A stretch of 53,865 nt of DNA from Vibrio brasiliensis LMG 20546 (GCF_000189255.1 NZ_AEVS01000040.1:1-53865), one strand, 5' to 3'. Counted from the first letter of the stretch, positions 37,141 to 47,843 are shown. Numbers and translations are program-made. The notes: generated by a model not told the origin, from the sequence alone.

Positions 37141-37709
37141 GCTGCCAGATAGTCATTCTTTATTACAGCCGCCACGGTTCAACCAGAGCTATTGCCCGGC
37201 AAATTGCACGTGGGGTGGAGTCCATCCCACAATGCGAAGCGATATTAAGAACTGTGGATGAAATCGAACCAACACACACTCAAGCCGCCGACCCTAGTAT
37301 CACCATCAGCGAACTAAAGCAGTGTGATGGCTTAGCCATGGGAAGCCCGGTTTGGTTCGGTAATATGGCTGCACCACTGAAGCATTTCTGGGATAAGACT
37401 ACTCAGCTATGGGTAGCAGGAGATTTAATCGATAAGCCCGCTTGTGTCTTTACTTCCTCTTCAAGCATGCATGGTGGGCAAGAGACCACTTTGCAAAGCA
37501 TGATGCTACCACTGTTACATCATGGAATGATGATTTTAGGTATCCCCTACTCTGAGCCAAAACTGCATTCCACTCAGTCAGGCGGTACGCCTTACGGAGC
37601 GACATCGGTGAGCACAGAGCATTCACCGCTCAGTGAAGACGAAATTGAATTGTCACAACAACTTGGTAAGCGCCTGGCGCAAACCGCTTTAAAAATGAAG
37701 GACCACTAA
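37137..37709 (+). CDS. wrbA: WrbA-like NAD(P)H:quinone oxidoreductase (flavodoxin fold)
   Basis: FMN-dependent quinone reductase family. FMN-binding loop YYSRHGSTRAIARQIARG; MGSPVWFGNMAAPLKHFWD and SSSMHGGQETT line the flavin site. 190 residues. ATG overlaps the arsC stop. It is short of, and only moderately like, canonical WrbA; the symbol denotes family. Confidence 0.87.
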   Translation: MSCQIVILYYSRHGSTRAIARQIARGVESIPQCEAILRTVDEIEPTHTQAADPSITISELKQCDGLAMGSPVWFGNMAAPLKHFWDKTTQLWVAGDLIDKPACVFTSSSSMHGGQETTLQSMMLPLLHHGMMILGIPYSEPKLHSTQSGGTPYGATSVSTEHSPLSEDEIELSQQLGKRLAQTALKMKDH

Positions 37710-37711
37710 AT

Positions 37712-38140
37712 ATGCAAGAGATGCAACCAACAACAAAGCTATATCGCCTGTTAGCTTTGTTCGGTAACCTTGCCCTGTTGGCATGGATTGCACTGTGGCA
37801 ACTTTCTCTCTCTCCTCACCCACATATCAGCAGCACAACGCTAGCAATCGCTTGGGCAATTCCTCTGCTATTGCCGCTGCCCGGTATTCTGGTAGGTAAA
37901 CCTTATACCCATGCCTGGGCTAACTTCGTCCTAATGCTCTACTTCCTGCATGGATTTACCATTCTCTACATCGATGATGGTGAACGTTGGCTCGCTGTGG
38001 TGGAACTTGTTCTGACCACCATCGCTTTCTTTGGCAATATTCTTTATGCGCGCACAAGAGGCAAAGAGTTAGGCATGAAGCTAAAACGACTGTCTAAGGT
38101 AGAGAAGGAAGAAAAAGCGCGATTTGAAGCGGATAAGTAA
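37712..38140 (+). CDS. DUF2069 small membrane protein
   Basis: 142 residues with four hydrophobic helices (LLALFGNLALLAWIALW, LAIAWAIPLLLPLPGIL, FVLMLYFLHGFTILYID, LAVVELVLTTIAFFGNILY) and a charged C-terminus. Corresponds to DUF2069, often found after wrbA-like genes. Function unknown. It starts two bases after the previous stop, so it is in the bepA operon. Confidence 0.88.
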   Translation: MQEMQPTTKLYRLLALFGNLALLAWIALWQLSLSPHPHISSTTLAIAWAIPLLLPLPGILVGKPYTHAWANFVLMLYFLHGFTILYIDDGERWLAVVELVLTTIAFFGNILYARTRGKELGMKLKRLSKVEKEEKARFEADK

Positions 38141-38145
38141 TCAAT

Positions 38146-38177
38146 AAAAAAGGGTCTGAATAATCAGACCCTTTTTT
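38146..38177. terminator. Bidirectional terminator between DUF2069 and DUF2066 genes
   Basis: Arms AAAAAAGGGTCTGA / TCAGACCCTTTTTT with a four-base loop; touches the stop of the leftward gene. Confidence 0.9.
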
Positions 38178-38178
38178 G

Positions 38179-39465
38179 TTATTGGGTAATCAATGCTGAC
38201 TCACTGGTTTCTGTCACCGAGTCACTATTCGGTGATTCCGACTCTGGATTGATTTGCGGCTCAGGCGCTACATACGGCTTACCTTGCCATTCGAAGACCA
38301 GAATCATCTCTGTAGCGATGACTTCTGCAGCGACTTGGCTTGTTTGAGGCTGAACCTCTAGTGCGGTTGATTGCTCAGCTTGCGTAGTAGCCTCAATGTT
38401 TTGCTCAACAGCTAACTCACTGCCAGATTCTACAGTAGTAACCTCAGGCACTACAATCTGTGGCTGTTCAGTCACGCTTTCACGCTGCACCAGATCACCG
38501 AGACGGTTCACTTCCTGTTCAAACTCCTGTTCAGAAGAGAGCAAATGAACATTGAAAGTAACCTGGTTGCCCTGAATCTTCAGAATATCCAGCGATGCCA
38601 CTGAACTCAACTTCTTAAGTTGATTCTCAAGCGTAAAGAAACCGACAGCATCGTTTAGCTCGGTAAATCGAACTTTAATCGCCTGTGAAGACTCACTAGC
38701 CACAACAACCGCGCTCTTCTTGGCGTAGTAGTCGCTGATTTGGTTAATCATCTTGTCAGCCGCATCTGCGCCATTGTTAGAGCCAGAAAGCGGCGCCTGA
38801 CGTGTAATGCCGATAGTCGCAGGCTTTTGATCATATAGAGTCCAGCGAAGGCTATTATTACCTTGTGCTTTAACAACCAATACAGCATCTACAGGATAGC
38901 GTTGACTCGCCTGACCTACTGGTTGAATAAAACCACCCCAAAGGTCTGAAACCGCCACACCTGTGATATCGTCAAAGTCACCAACAGGCACAGTAAGAGG
39001 CAAACCACGCTTTTCAGCTTCAGCTTGCATCTGAGTAAGAACCGCAGAGTTTGAGTGTTCCCAAACGATGTTACGATCTGCCTGACCTTCCTCAACTAAC
39101 CATACAAGTAAGTTGGCACGGGCAGCAGGCCAAACTGGCAGTTGCGCCTGACTCAGTAGAGAGCGGATATGCGGAGCACTAAAGCCCATTCGTAGGGTCT
39201 GCTCACCATTAGCCTGACCATAACTTAACTGGGCAAGGTATTGAGCACTCTGCTTAAGTGCTTTTTGAACGACCGGATTGGTCACCGCATTGCGATCACC
39301 TGAGGCTTTAACAATCACCTCTTTCATACCTTCTGCACGTGCTTGAGCATCGGCATTATCAACCGTCTGGTCTAGTACGATTTCAGTACGGTACAAATCA
39401 ACATTGGTCAGAGCCATTGCTGGTAACGCTATCATTCCCAGAACGAGCAAAGCTAATTGGCGCAT
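38179..39465 (-). CDS. DUF2066 secreted protein
   Basis: 428 residues, signal peptide cleaved after AMA. N-terminal DUF2066 signature VDLYRTEIVLDQTVDNADAQ, ARAEGMKEVIVKASGDRNAV. The middle has WLVEEGQADRNIVWEH. The last ~100 residues are Glu/Thr/Gln-rich low complexity (TTVESGSELAVEQ...). Periplasmic; function unknown. TTAGGA precedes the ATG. Single-gene unit. Confidence 0.88.
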   Translation of the reverse strand: MRQLALLVLGMIALPAMALTNVDLYRTEIVLDQTVDNADAQARAEGMKEVIVKASGDRNAVTNPVVQKALKQSAQYLAQLSYGQANGEQTLRMGFSAPHIRSLLSQAQLPVWPAARANLLVWLVEEGQADRNIVWEHSNSAVLTQMQAEAEKRGLPLTVPVGDFDDITGVAVSDLWGGFIQPVGQASQRYPVDAVLVVKAQGNNSLRWTLYDQKPATIGITRQAPLSGSNNGADAADKMINQISDYYAKKSAVVVASESSQAIKVRFTELNDAVGFFTLENQLKKLSSVASLDILKIQGNQVTFNVHLLSSEQEFEQEVNRLGDLVQRESVTEQPQIVVPEVTTVESGSELAVEQNIEATTQAEQSTALEVQPQTSQVAAEVIATEMILVFEWQGKPYVAPEPQINPESESPNSDSVTETSESALITQ

Positions 39466-39629
39466 ACACTTCCTAACATCAGTTTCTTACACGTTAAACG
39501 TCGATGATAAGCAACTATCGTGAACTGAGCAACTAAAGGTCTAGGATATCGTCACCGAATGCGACTTTCTCACTTCAACACATAAGGAGCGACTATTAAT
39601 AAATAACCAAATATTTGATCAAGTTCAGA

Positions 39630-39645
39630 TTGCAAACGTTTGGCA
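39630..39645. promoter_or_regulatory. PurR operator upstream of uraA
   Basis: TTGCAAACGTTTGGCA contains the core GCAAACGTTT of the PurR consensus ACGCAAACGTTTTCNT (10 central matches). It lies ~80 bp before the uraA ATG, immediately before a -10-like CATAAT/TAAAAT. Confidence 0.65.
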
Positions 39646-39677
39646 TAATGATAAAATCCCGCGAATTTTATTTTTGT

Positions 39678-39693
39678 AAGGCATTTTTGCCTT
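39678..39693 (+). other. Hairpin in uraA leader
   Basis: AAGGCA-TTTT-TGCCTT, preceded by T-rich GAATTTTATTTTTG near the likely transcription start. Possible attenuation or start-site control; weak stem. Confidence 0.35.
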
Positions 39694-39726
39694 GCTCTCC
39701 GCTTCGATAATTAAAGGAATAACAAT

Positions 39727-40971
39727 ATGAGAAATGCCATTCAAGGTGCACAGATGCTATTCGTCGCATTTGGTGCTCTGGTTTTGGTACCCCTGCTGAC
39801 GGGCTTAGATCCTAGTGTCGCACTATTCGGTGCTGGTGTCGGTACCCTACTTTTCCAATTAATTACTCGCCGCAGTGTTCCTATTTTCTTAGCGTCTTCT
39901 TTTGCCTTTATTGCACCAATTCTTTATGGCGTTCAGACATGGGGTGTGCCTGCGACTATGGGTGGCCTAATGGCGGCTGGCTGTGTTTACGTTGCGATGG
40001 GCGCTCTAATTAAAGTTCGTGGTGTCGAAATCATCCATCGCCTGCTACCGCCTGTGGTTGTTGGTCCGGTAATCATGGTTATCGGTCTCGGTCTGGCTCC
40101 GGTTGCAGTAAACATGGCGCTGGGTAAAGTAGACGGTGCGCAAGTGATTGACGCTAATGCTTCACTGGTTATCTCAGTCGCGTCGCTGCTAACGACCATT
40201 GCTCTGAGCGTATTTGCCAAAGGTTTCCTGAAACTCACCCCAATCTTGGGCGGTATTGTGGTTGGTTACTGCCTAAGTCTTGGCTACGGTATTGTTGACT
40301 TTACGCCGGTACAACAAGCAGCATGGTTCGCACTGCCGAACTTCACCTTCCCTGAGTTCAACATTAACGCAATCCTGTTTATGATTCCTGTAGCGATTGC
40401 ACCTGCTGTAGAACACGTAGGTGACATGCTGGCAATCTCTAACGTAACAGGTAAAAACTACGTTAAGAAGCCGGGCCTGCACCGCACTATCACTGGCGAC
40501 GGGGTAGCAACAATTGCCGCTTCAATGGTCGGCGCGCCGCCAAATACGACTTACTCAGAAGTCACCGGTGCAGTAATGCTGACTAAAGCGTTTAACCCTG
40601 TGATCATGACGTGGGCTGCAGTATCTGCAATCGTTCTGGCACTGGTTGGTAAGCTAGGCGCTGTGCTACAAACCATCCCAATGCCTGTCATGGGCGGTAT
40701 TATGATTCTGCTGTTCGGTTCTATCGCAACAGTCGGTCTGAATACCCTAATCAAAAACAACGTCGATCTACATAAATCGCGTAACCTTGTCATCGTTGCT
40801 ATCACACTAGTATTTGGTATCGGTGGTATGGCTTTCGGTGTTGGCGAGTTCAGCCTACAGGGTGTAAGCCTATGTGGTATCGTGGCGATTCTTCTTAACC
40901 TTGTGCTACCGAAAGACCTTGGTGAAAACCATGTGGTAGATAACGCGCAGATGGAAGAAGAAGCGAAGTAG
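39727..40971 (+). CDS. uraA: Uracil permease UraA (NCS2 family)
   Basis: Uracil:H+ symporter. 414 residues, 14-helix NCS2 fold. AGAQ-like [40 protein letters not shown] and [19 protein letters not shown] carry the substrate-site Glu residues. AAAGGA precedes the ATG. Neither upp nor purM follows, so it is its own unit, controlled from a leader with a PurR-like site. Confidence 0.95.
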   Translation: MRNAIQGAQMLFVAFGALVLVPLLTGLDPSVALFGAGVGTLLFQLITRRSVPIFLASSFAFIAPILYGVQTWGVPATMGGLMAAGCVYVAMGALIKVRGVEIIHRLLPPVVVGPVIMVIGLGLAPVAVNMALGKVDGAQVIDANASLVISVASLLTTIALSVFAKGFLKLTPILGGIVVGYCLSLGYGIVDFTPVQQAAWFALPNFTFPEFNINAILFMIPVAIAPAVEHVGDMLAISNVTGKNYVKKPGLHRTITGDGVATIAASMVGAPPNTTYSEVTGAVMLTKAFNPVIMTWAAVSAIVLALVGKLGAVLQTIPMPVMGGIMILLFGSIATVGLNTLIKNNVDLHKSRNLVIVAITLVFGIGGMAFGVGEFSLQGVSLCGIVAILLNLVLPKDLGENHVVDNAQMEEEAK

Positions 40972-40973
40972 AA

Positions 40974-40994
40974 TCGAGAGTCGAGAGTCGAGAA
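40974..40994 (+). repeat. Short direct repeat TCGAGAG, three units
   Basis: Nearly three tandem 7-bp units between the uraA stop and its terminator; the third differs at the last base. Confidence 0.6.
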
Positions 40995-41000
40995 AAATTG

Positions 41001-41036
41001 AGAGGGTTGGCACTATGTGCCAACCCTCTTCTTTTT
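41001..41036 (+). terminator. Terminator after uraA
   Basis: 13-base arms AGAGGGTTGGCAC / GTGCCAACCCTCT, loop TAT, then TCTTTTT. Confidence 0.9.
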
Positions 41037-41075
41037 GATTCAATGAGTCAGATATCACCAACAAGGTGGTTGGTG

Positions 41076-41549
41076 TTAAATACACAACTCAGCAAATTGC
41101 GCTCGAGTAAGCGTTGCCAGATCTTTCGGTGCCAGTTCAATTTCTAAGCCGCGTTTCCCTGCACTAACACACATGGTTTCTTTTTGCTCAGCACTGATGT
41201 GAATAAAGGTCGGCAAAGCTTTCTTCTGCCCTAACGGACTAATCCCCCCAACCACATAGCCTGTCGTTTTTTGGGCAATATCTGGATCGGCCATATCGGC
41301 TTTTTTCGCTTTTGCCGCCTTAGCAGCCAGCTTAAGGTTTAGTTTCTGATCAACCGGAATAATTGCCACAGCTAGGTTTTTAGCTTCGCCGTTGAGGCTA
41401 AACAGCAGCGTCTTAAATACTTTGGCCGGGTCCTGACCCAATACCTGTGCAGCCTCAAGTCCGTAACTCTCCGCGCGAGGGTCATGCTCATATTGGTGAA
41501 TGGTGTGAGCAACCTTTTTCTTTTTAGCGAGATTGATTGCAGGAGTCAT
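41076..41549 (-). CDS. ybaK: Cys-tRNA(Pro)/Cys-tRNA(Cys) deacylase YbaK
   Basis: Trans-editing hydrolase clearing mischarged tRNA. KVFKTLLFSLNGEAKNLAVA with the key Lys; AAKAKKADMADPDIAQKTTG; GYVVGGISPLGQKKALPTFI. 157 residues. AGGAGG right before the ATG. Confidence 0.94.
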   Translation of the reverse strand: MTPAINLAKKKKVAHTIHQYEHDPRAESYGLEAAQVLGQDPAKVFKTLLFSLNGEAKNLAVAIIPVDQKLNLKLAAKAAKAKKADMADPDIAQKTTGYVVGGISPLGQKKALPTFIHISAEQKETMCVSAGKRGLEIELAPKDLATLTRAQFAELCI

Positions 41550-41577
41550 ACTCCCTCCTGTTCTGTGATAGAAACAA

Positions 41578-41605
41578 AAAGCGCCACTCCGAAGAGTGGC
41601 GCTTT
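41578..41605. terminator. Terminator downstream of nutA
   Basis: Arms AAAGCGCCACTC / GAGTGGCGCTTT around CGAA; the minus-strand T-tract serves nutA. Confidence 0.87.
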
Positions 41606-41636
41606 AGATTAATGATATTTATAAGTTGTCGTCAAC

Positions 41637-43298
41637 TTACTTGTATACCATCTCGCCTGATGGAGCGTATTTGTTTACGTCAACTGGGCTGTTTGCTTCC
41701 AGGTACTCTTTCAGTACTTCAGCGTCTACGAAGCCAGTGTTAACGTGACCTGGGTGACCAGTTAGTTTAGGGTAACCGTCACCACCAGCAGCGTTGTAGC
41801 TTGGTACAGTGAAGCGGTAAGTTTCGTCTAGACGAAGTTGTTTACCACCGATGAATACGTTAGAAACTTCACCGTTTGCTACCGTCATAGAGATACCAGC
41901 AAACTGAGCGTAAGCACCAGAATCTACTGGTTTAGTCGCTACTACGTTTAGGTAGTCTAGTACTTCTTGGCCAGACATATCAGTGTAAGTCAGGATGTTA
42001 GCGAATGGCTGAACTGTCAGTACGTCTTTGTACGTTACGTCGCCAGCTTCGATAGAGTCACGGACACCACCTGAGTTCATTACAGCGAAGTCTGCTTTCG
42101 CGCGCTCCATGTGAGATGTCGCAATCAGACGACCCAGGTTAGTTTGCTGGAAGCGAACTACGTTACGGTCACCTTCAAGCTTGCCGTTAGTCTCAGCAAT
42201 CTTAACGTTTAGCTGAGCTTGGCCTTGCTCTTGGTATGGACGTAGGAACTCAAGAAGCTCTTGGTCTTGTGCAATTTCATCTTCAATAAGAACGCGCTGT
42301 TTCTTACCGTCGATCTTAACTTTCTTCTTCAGGTTCACTGGGATTAGGTCGTAGCTTACCATCTCAAGCTCACCGTTACGGAATTCGTAATCAGCACGGC
42401 CTACGTATTTACCCCATTCGTGCGCCTGAACAATGTAAGTACCGTTTTGCATGTCTGGCTTACATTCGTCAGAAGGCTTGAAGTTTTTCTTAACAACGTT
42501 TGGCGCTTCCATACATACTGGCTCTTGAGAGTGACCACCAACGATCATGTCCAGAGAACCTTCGTCCAGGTAACGAGCCAGAGCTACGTCACCCGGTGCG
42601 TTAACGCCACGTTTGCCATCTTCGTAGTGACCCATGTGAGTAACAGCGAAGATTAGGTCAGGTTTTTCAGTCTTCTCAAGTTCAGCGATAAGCTTCTTCG
42701 CTTCTTCTTTAGGGTCGCGGAAATCTACGCCACCGATGAATTCTGGGTTACCAATTTTTGCAGTGTCTTCTGTAGTCAGACCGATAACAGCAATCTTGAT
42801 GCCTTGCTTGTCAAACATCTGGTAAGCCTGGAACATACGTTCGCCAGTCTTTTTGTCGTAGATGTTCGCTGAAAGCATTGGGAAGTTAGCCCACTCTTTC
42901 TGCTTGAATAGAACTTCTAGAGGGTTATCAAACTCGTGGTTACCTAGTGCCATTGCATCGTAACCAATTTTGCTCATACCTTTGAAATCTGGTTCAGCGT
43001 CTTGTAGATCAGACTCTGGAACACCTGTGTTGATATCACCGCCAGAAAGAAGTAGCGAGCTACCACCTTCAGCCGCGATCTCAGCGCGAAGTTCGTCAAT
43101 AAGAGTCTTACGAGCAGCCATGCCGTACTCACCGTATTTGTTCTGCCAGAAGCGACCGTGGTGGTCGTTAGTGTGAAGAACTGTCAGCTTGTAAGTTTTG
43201 TCTGCTTCCCACTCATGTTGTGGTGCTGTTGCACAACCAGCTAGAGTTGCCAGAATTGCTGCGCTAATTGCGCTTTTTACGATCAGGCCTTGCTTCAT
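41637..43298 (-). CDS. nutA: Lipoprotein 5'-nucleotidase NutA (UshA family)
   Basis: Hydrolyses extracellular nucleotides to nucleosides for uptake. Lipobox LAGC anchors it to a membrane. Metallophosphatase motifs LHTNDHHGRF, LSGGDINTG, ALGNHEFDNP, VTHMGHYED and IVGGHSQEP are complete; C-terminal substrate domain has NSGGVRDSIEAGDVTY and YNAAGGDGYPKL. Start ATG 43298 is preferred (AAAGG 7 nt upstream) over ATG 43304. About 553 residues. In Vibrio this family is Cl- and Mg2+-dependent. A near-consensus PurR box lies upstream. Confidence 0.93.
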   Translation of the reverse strand: MKQGLIVKSAISAAILATLAGCATAPQHEWEADKTYKLTVLHTNDHHGRFWQNKYGEYGMAARKTLIDELRAEIAAEGGSSLLLSGGDINTGVPESDLQDAEPDFKGMSKIGYDAMALGNHEFDNPLEVLFKQKEWANFPMLSANIYDKKTGERMFQAYQMFDKQGIKIAVIGLTTEDTAKIGNPEFIGGVDFRDPKEEAKKLIAELEKTEKPDLIFAVTHMGHYEDGKRGVNAPGDVALARYLDEGSLDMIVGGHSQEPVCMEAPNVVKKNFKPSDECKPDMQNGTYIVQAHEWGKYVGRADYEFRNGELEMVSYDLIPVNLKKKVKIDGKKQRVLIEDEIAQDQELLEFLRPYQEQGQAQLNVKIAETNGKLEGDRNVVRFQQTNLGRLIATSHMERAKADFAVMNSGGVRDSIEAGDVTYKDVLTVQPFANILTYTDMSGQEVLDYLNVVATKPVDSGAYAQFAGISMTVANGEVSNVFIGGKQLRLDETYRFTVPSYNAAGGDGYPKLTGHPGHVNTGFVDAEVLKEYLEANSPVDVNKYAPSGEMVYK

Positions 43299-43304
43299 TG
43301 TCAT

Positions 43305-43706
43305 ACCTTTTGAACTTTTAGGGTTTCCACTGCTTTTTATTACTGCTCTTTATGAATAGACAGACTTGGAAATTAAAGTGCTGAAAGAGCAGTAAAACTT
43401 GAACTAGTTTAAATTAACCTTATTGACCTGACAGTGTGATTTCATATTTATGTAGGATAGATCACCTTAATCTGCTATCGAATGTGTAACAAACCATCAA
43501 AGTTGCACCTGTTCTAATAAGTGATCACAAGCAAACGTTTTCATGTGCTTTTCGCACGATTGTGAGTTTGATTAACTAATCAACAGAATAAGATAACGCT
43601 GAGGAAAAGATGTTTAATTCCAGTGAGTTATTGTTATGTTATAACAACAACTTTAGAGTCAGCTATCGCTGGTGCTGAATAGAATATAGCCCAAAAATAA
43701 ATACAA
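43305..43706. other. Long nutA upstream region
   Basis: ~400 bp, AT-rich, no gene. It contains a near-perfect PurR box (43529-43544) with GTGATCAC beside it; no clear -35/-10 pair was fixed. No other structure recognised. Confidence 0.55.
43529..43544. promoter_or_regulatory. Near-consensus PurR operator upstream of nutA
   Basis: AAGCAAACGTTTTCAT matches ACGCAAACGTTTTCNT at all but one defined position. It is ~230 bp from the nutA start; no other gene start is near. Confidence 0.7.
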
Positions 43707-43732
43707 AAAAGCCGGCAGTTACGCCGGCTTTT
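43707..43732 (-). terminator. Terminator after kdsA
   Basis: Arms AAAAGCCGGC / GCCGGCTTTT around AGTTAC; minus-strand T-run of six. Confidence 0.88.
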
Positions 43733-43751
43733 GCAAATTTAGAAATCGTGT

Positions 43752-44648
<897 letters not shown>

Positions 44649-45470
44649 TTAATGTAAGGTCACCTGAGTTTCACTCATGGCGGTCACTTGATTCTTTAAC
44701 AACTCTGCACCCGGATCATCCGGACACTGATCGATAAAATACTGATAGTCGCTCAATGCGATTTGGTGGCAATCAAGTTGCTGATAGATAAAGCCACGAT
44801 CACGGATTTCATAAGGATCGTCTGGAGCAAACGTCAGCGCCAAATCGGTACACTTTAATGCCAGAGTATAGCGCTCTTCACGTAACAGAGCACTTTTCAG
44901 CAACGCCAGCCAGCGACCAATAATGGTTGGGTGATCGGTCTCTTGCAAATGCTTTGATTCTAGCTTCGCTAGTGGTCCTTTATGACCAATTAACCACGCC
45001 CCCAAGGTATGCTCAGAGACATACTCTCCATTAAACGGATTAATGTAGACTGGCTTTTCGTTGTACCACTCAAGCTTGAGTAAGAACTGAGTCGGGAAAG
45101 TGACGCCCACCAGAGGAAATCCCAGTTTTTGCGCTAAATAGAGCAAGATCGCTCCAAGGCTGACCGGGATACCTTTGCGACTTTGAAGTACTTTGTCGAT
45201 AAAGCCATTATCTGAATGGAAGTAGCTTTCACGGTCGCCGTGAAACTCCCATTGATGATAGAACAAGCGCAATAGCGCATCGAAACGTTGCTTATCATCA
45301 AACTCATGCACTAAAGCGATTTCAGCTTCTTTTAGCAAGCGGTCAAGCTCAGCTTTCGCCCATTGAGCCTCAGTCTGAGGGTTGATAGCACTATTAAGCA
45401 CTAACGCACCTTCCACCAGCTCCATCGCGTCGAAGTCTTCATCGAATAGTTCAAGCGTATTGGTTGTCAT
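44649..45470 (-). CDS. sirB1: SirB1 family protein (transglutaminase-like/TPR)
   Basis: 273 residues. LNSAINPQTEAQWAKAELDR, LYHQWEFHGDRESYFHSDNG, FIDKVLQSRKGIPVSLGAIL and VGVTFPTQFLLKLEW are SirB1 signatures. The C-terminus (ALKCTDLALTFAPDDPYEIR, FIYQQLDCHQIALSDYQYFI) is TPR-like. Function unclear; lies between sirB2 and kdsA as in relatives. Confidence 0.92.
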   Translation of the reverse strand: MTTNTLELFDEDFDAMELVEGALVLNSAINPQTEAQWAKAELDRLLKEAEIALVHEFDDKQRFDALLRLFYHQWEFHGDRESYFHSDNGFIDKVLQSRKGIPVSLGAILLYLAQKLGFPLVGVTFPTQFLLKLEWYNEKPVYINPFNGEYVSEHTLGAWLIGHKGPLAKLESKHLQETDHPTIIGRWLALLKSALLREERYTLALKCTDLALTFAPDDPYEIRDRGFIYQQLDCHQIALSDYQYFIDQCPDDPGAELLKNQVTAMSETQVTLH

Positions 45471-45493
45471 AACCTTATCAACCTAAATATCTA

Positions 45494-45877
45494 TTAGCCG
45501 AAGAATAACGGCGTTTTAGTTACCGCTACTTTACCAGCCATTGCTAACCAACCTAATGCACCAAAGAATGAGAAGGTTCTTAGCAGTTTGTTTTTACCTA
45601 ACTTCAGAGCAAAGAAGCCAAGAGCAATATACGCAAGTACACAGGTGATTTTTTCCGTTAGCCAAGGCGATTCTGGTGTAAATGGAATAAAGCCAGTGAT
45701 CAGAATCAGGCCAATACCCGATAGCAACAAACAGGTGTCATTGATGTGCGGAAAAACCTTAAAGAATTTTTTCTCTAGCAAACCAGAGTTCGCCATCATC
45801 ATCGCGAAACGTACCGATAGAAGTGTTGCACTGATAACGATAGTTAATAGGTGGAAATGCTTTAAACCTTCGTACAT
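45494..45877 (-). CDS. sirB2: SirB2 family integral membrane protein
   Basis: 127 residues, four membrane helices. YEGLKHFHLLTIVISATLLS, VRFAMMMANSGLLEKKFFKV and PHINDTCLLLSGIGLILITG match the SirB family. Function unknown. Follows prmC by 12 bp. Confidence 0.92.
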   Translation of the reverse strand: MYEGLKHFHLLTIVISATLLSVRFAMMMANSGLLEKKFFKVFPHINDTCLLLSGIGLILITGFIPFTPESPWLTEKITCVLAYIALGFFALKLGKNKLLRTFSFFGALGWLAMAGKVAVTKTPLFFG

Positions 45878-45889
45878 TGATATTCTCTC

Positions 45890-46750
45890 TTACTTCAGTG
45901 ATGAATACTGACCGATGGTTACTCGATCGTTGTCACCATAGTCCTTGTAGGTAGCCACTTGGTCGTAGCCAAGTGATATTAATAATTCTCTTACCGCTTC
46001 GCCTTGCTCATAGCCATGCTCAAACATCAGCCAACCTTGCTTGGCAAGATAACTGCGAGCCTGAGTAGCGATATGTTTGATGTCTGCCAATCCTTTCTCG
46101 TCAGCAACTAAAGCACTTAGCGGTTCGAAGCGAACATCTCCCCGAGTCAGATGTGGATCTTCTTTCTCGATATATGGAGGATTGGAGACAATCAAAGCAA
46201 ACTCTGTACCATCATCAATCGGTTCAAACCAACTTCCAGCTAAAAAGCGTGTATTGTGTAGCTTGAGAGCTTTTGCATTCGACTGAGCCAATTGCTGAGC
46301 TTCAGATTTTAAATCGACACCCCATATCTGACGCTGAGGTAATTCAGACGCCAATGCTAAGGCGATAGCTCCGGTACCCGTCCCCAAATCTAAGATATCA
46401 CCCTGATTGTTAAGCGCTTTATCGAGAGCAATTTCTACCAGACGTTCAGTATCTGGTCTTGGGATCAACGTGCTTGGCGAAACCTTAAGTGGCAACGACC
46501 AAAACTCGCGTTCACCAACAATGTAAGCAACGGGCTCACCACTAAGTCTGCGTTCGAGCAGCGCTTGAAACGCATCTAGCTGTGACGAGGGTAAGATTTT
46601 ATCCGGCCAGGTGAGCAGGAATGAGCGGGGTTTGTCGAGAGCGTGGCAAAGTAGCACCGCGGCATCAAGAGAGGGCGAATCACTGCCACTCTCCTGAAGT
46701 TGCTGTACGGCCTTTTTTAGTGTGCTTTCAACACTGTTATCAGCCGACAT
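45890..46750 (-). CDS. prmC: Release-factor glutamine methyltransferase PrmC
   Basis: Methylates the GGQ glutamine of RF1/RF2. SAM motif DILDLGTGTGAIALALASEL and catalytic NPPY in LIVSNPPYIEKEDPHL. LIPRPDTERLVEIAL upstream. 286 residues. Four bases after prfA, whose product it modifies. Confidence 0.97.
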   Translation of the reverse strand: MSADNSVESTLKKAVQQLQESGSDSPSLDAAVLLCHALDKPRSFLLTWPDKILPSSQLDAFQALLERRLSGEPVAYIVGEREFWSLPLKVSPSTLIPRPDTERLVEIALDKALNNQGDILDLGTGTGAIALALASELPQRQIWGVDLKSEAQQLAQSNAKALKLHNTRFLAGSWFEPIDDGTEFALIVSNPPYIEKEDPHLTRGDVRFEPLSALVADEKGLADIKHIATQARSYLAKQGWLMFEHGYEQGEAVRELLISLGYDQVATYKDYGDNDRVTIGQYSSLK

Positions 46751-46754
46751 AGAT

Positions 46755-47843
46755 TTAGTTGTTCTCTGCCAGTGCAGCTAACTGATCCGCTTGGTGCTCC
46801 TGAATTACAGGGTCAATCAAGCTTGCCACATCACCTTCCATTACTTCGTTAAGACGATAGATAGTCAGGTTGATACGGTGATCGGATACACGGCCTTGCG
46901 GGTAATTGTAAGTACGAATACGGTCACTACGGTCACCTGAACCCAGTAGGTTACGGCGCGTATCTGATTCTTCAGCAGCACGTTTTGCTTCTTCAGCCTG
47001 AATAATACGTGCAGCAAGAACTGCCATCGCTTTAGCTTTGTTTTTATGCTGAGAACGTTCGTCCTGACACTCAACCACTGTACCTGTTGGTAAGTGAGTA
47101 ATACGGATTGCAGAATCAGTGGTGTTAACGTGCTGACCACCAGCGCCCGATGCACGGAACGTATCGATTTTCAGGTCTGCCGCTTTGATTTCTGGGATTT
47201 CCGCTTCTGGAATTTCCGCCATTACCGCCACAGTACATGCTGATGTATGTACACGACCTTGAGATTCTGTTGCAGGAACACGCTGCACTCGGTGACCACC
47301 TGATTCAAACTTAAGCACGCCGTACGCGCCATCGCCTGAAACCTTAGCAATCATCTCTTTGTAACCACCGTGCTCTGATTCGTTTGAAGACATGACTTCA
47401 ACACGCCAGCCTTTTTTCTCTGCAAACTTGCTGTACATGCGGAATAGGTCACCAGCGAAGATACCTGCTTCATCACCACCGGCACCAGCACGGATTTCCA
47501 GGAAGCAGTTACGGTCATCGTTTGGATCTTTAGGCAGTAGAAGGATCTGTAGTTCATCGCTCAGACGCTCAATGGCTTCTTTAGCTTCTTTGATCTCTTC
47601 CTGCGCCATTTCGCGCATCTCTTCGTCGTCTTCATTCGCCATCTCTTCAGCGGCAACAAGATCTTCTTGAGCTTGCTGATAAGCTTGGAAACACTTAGTG
47701 ACTTCTTCTAGTTGAGAGTACTCTTTTGACAACGCACGGAATTTATCTTGGTTACCGATCACATCAGGATCGCCCAAAAGATGTTGAACTTCTTCGTAAC
47801 GCTCAACCAGTGTTTCTAACTTAGTTAAAATAGAGGCTTTCAT
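46755..47843 (-). CDS. prfA: Peptide chain release factor 1
   Basis: Terminates at UAA/UAG. Anticodon-like PAT in [20 protein letters not shown] in [19 protein letters not shown]-terminal [15 protein letters not shown]. 362 residues. Confidence 0.98.
   Translation of the reverse strand: MKASILTKLETLVERYEEVQHLLGDPDVIGNQDKFRALSKEYSQLEEVTKCFQAYQQAQEDLVAAEEMANEDDEEMREMAQEEIKEAKEAIERLSDELQILLLPKDPNDDRNCFLEIRAGAGGDEAGIFAGDLFRMYSKFAEKKGWRVEVMSSNESEHGGYKEMIAKVSGDGAYGVLKFESGGHRVQRVPATESQGRVHTSACTVAVMAEIPEAEIPEIKAADLKIDTFRASGAGGQHVNTTDSAIRITHLPTGTVVECQDERSQHKNKAKAMAVLAARIIQAEEAKRAAEESDTRRNLLGSGDRSDRIRTYNYPQGRVSDHRINLTIYRLNEVMEGDVASLIDPVIQEHQADQLAALAENN

Noticed and set aside
40974-40994. TCGAGAG repeats as a mobile-element scar or CRISPR
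   Set aside because: Only three 7-bp units with no spacers, inverted repeats or target duplication.
43540-43562. CRP site upstream of nutA
   Set aside because: TGTGCTTTTCGCACGA only loosely resembles TGTGA-N6-TCACA; the second half does not align.
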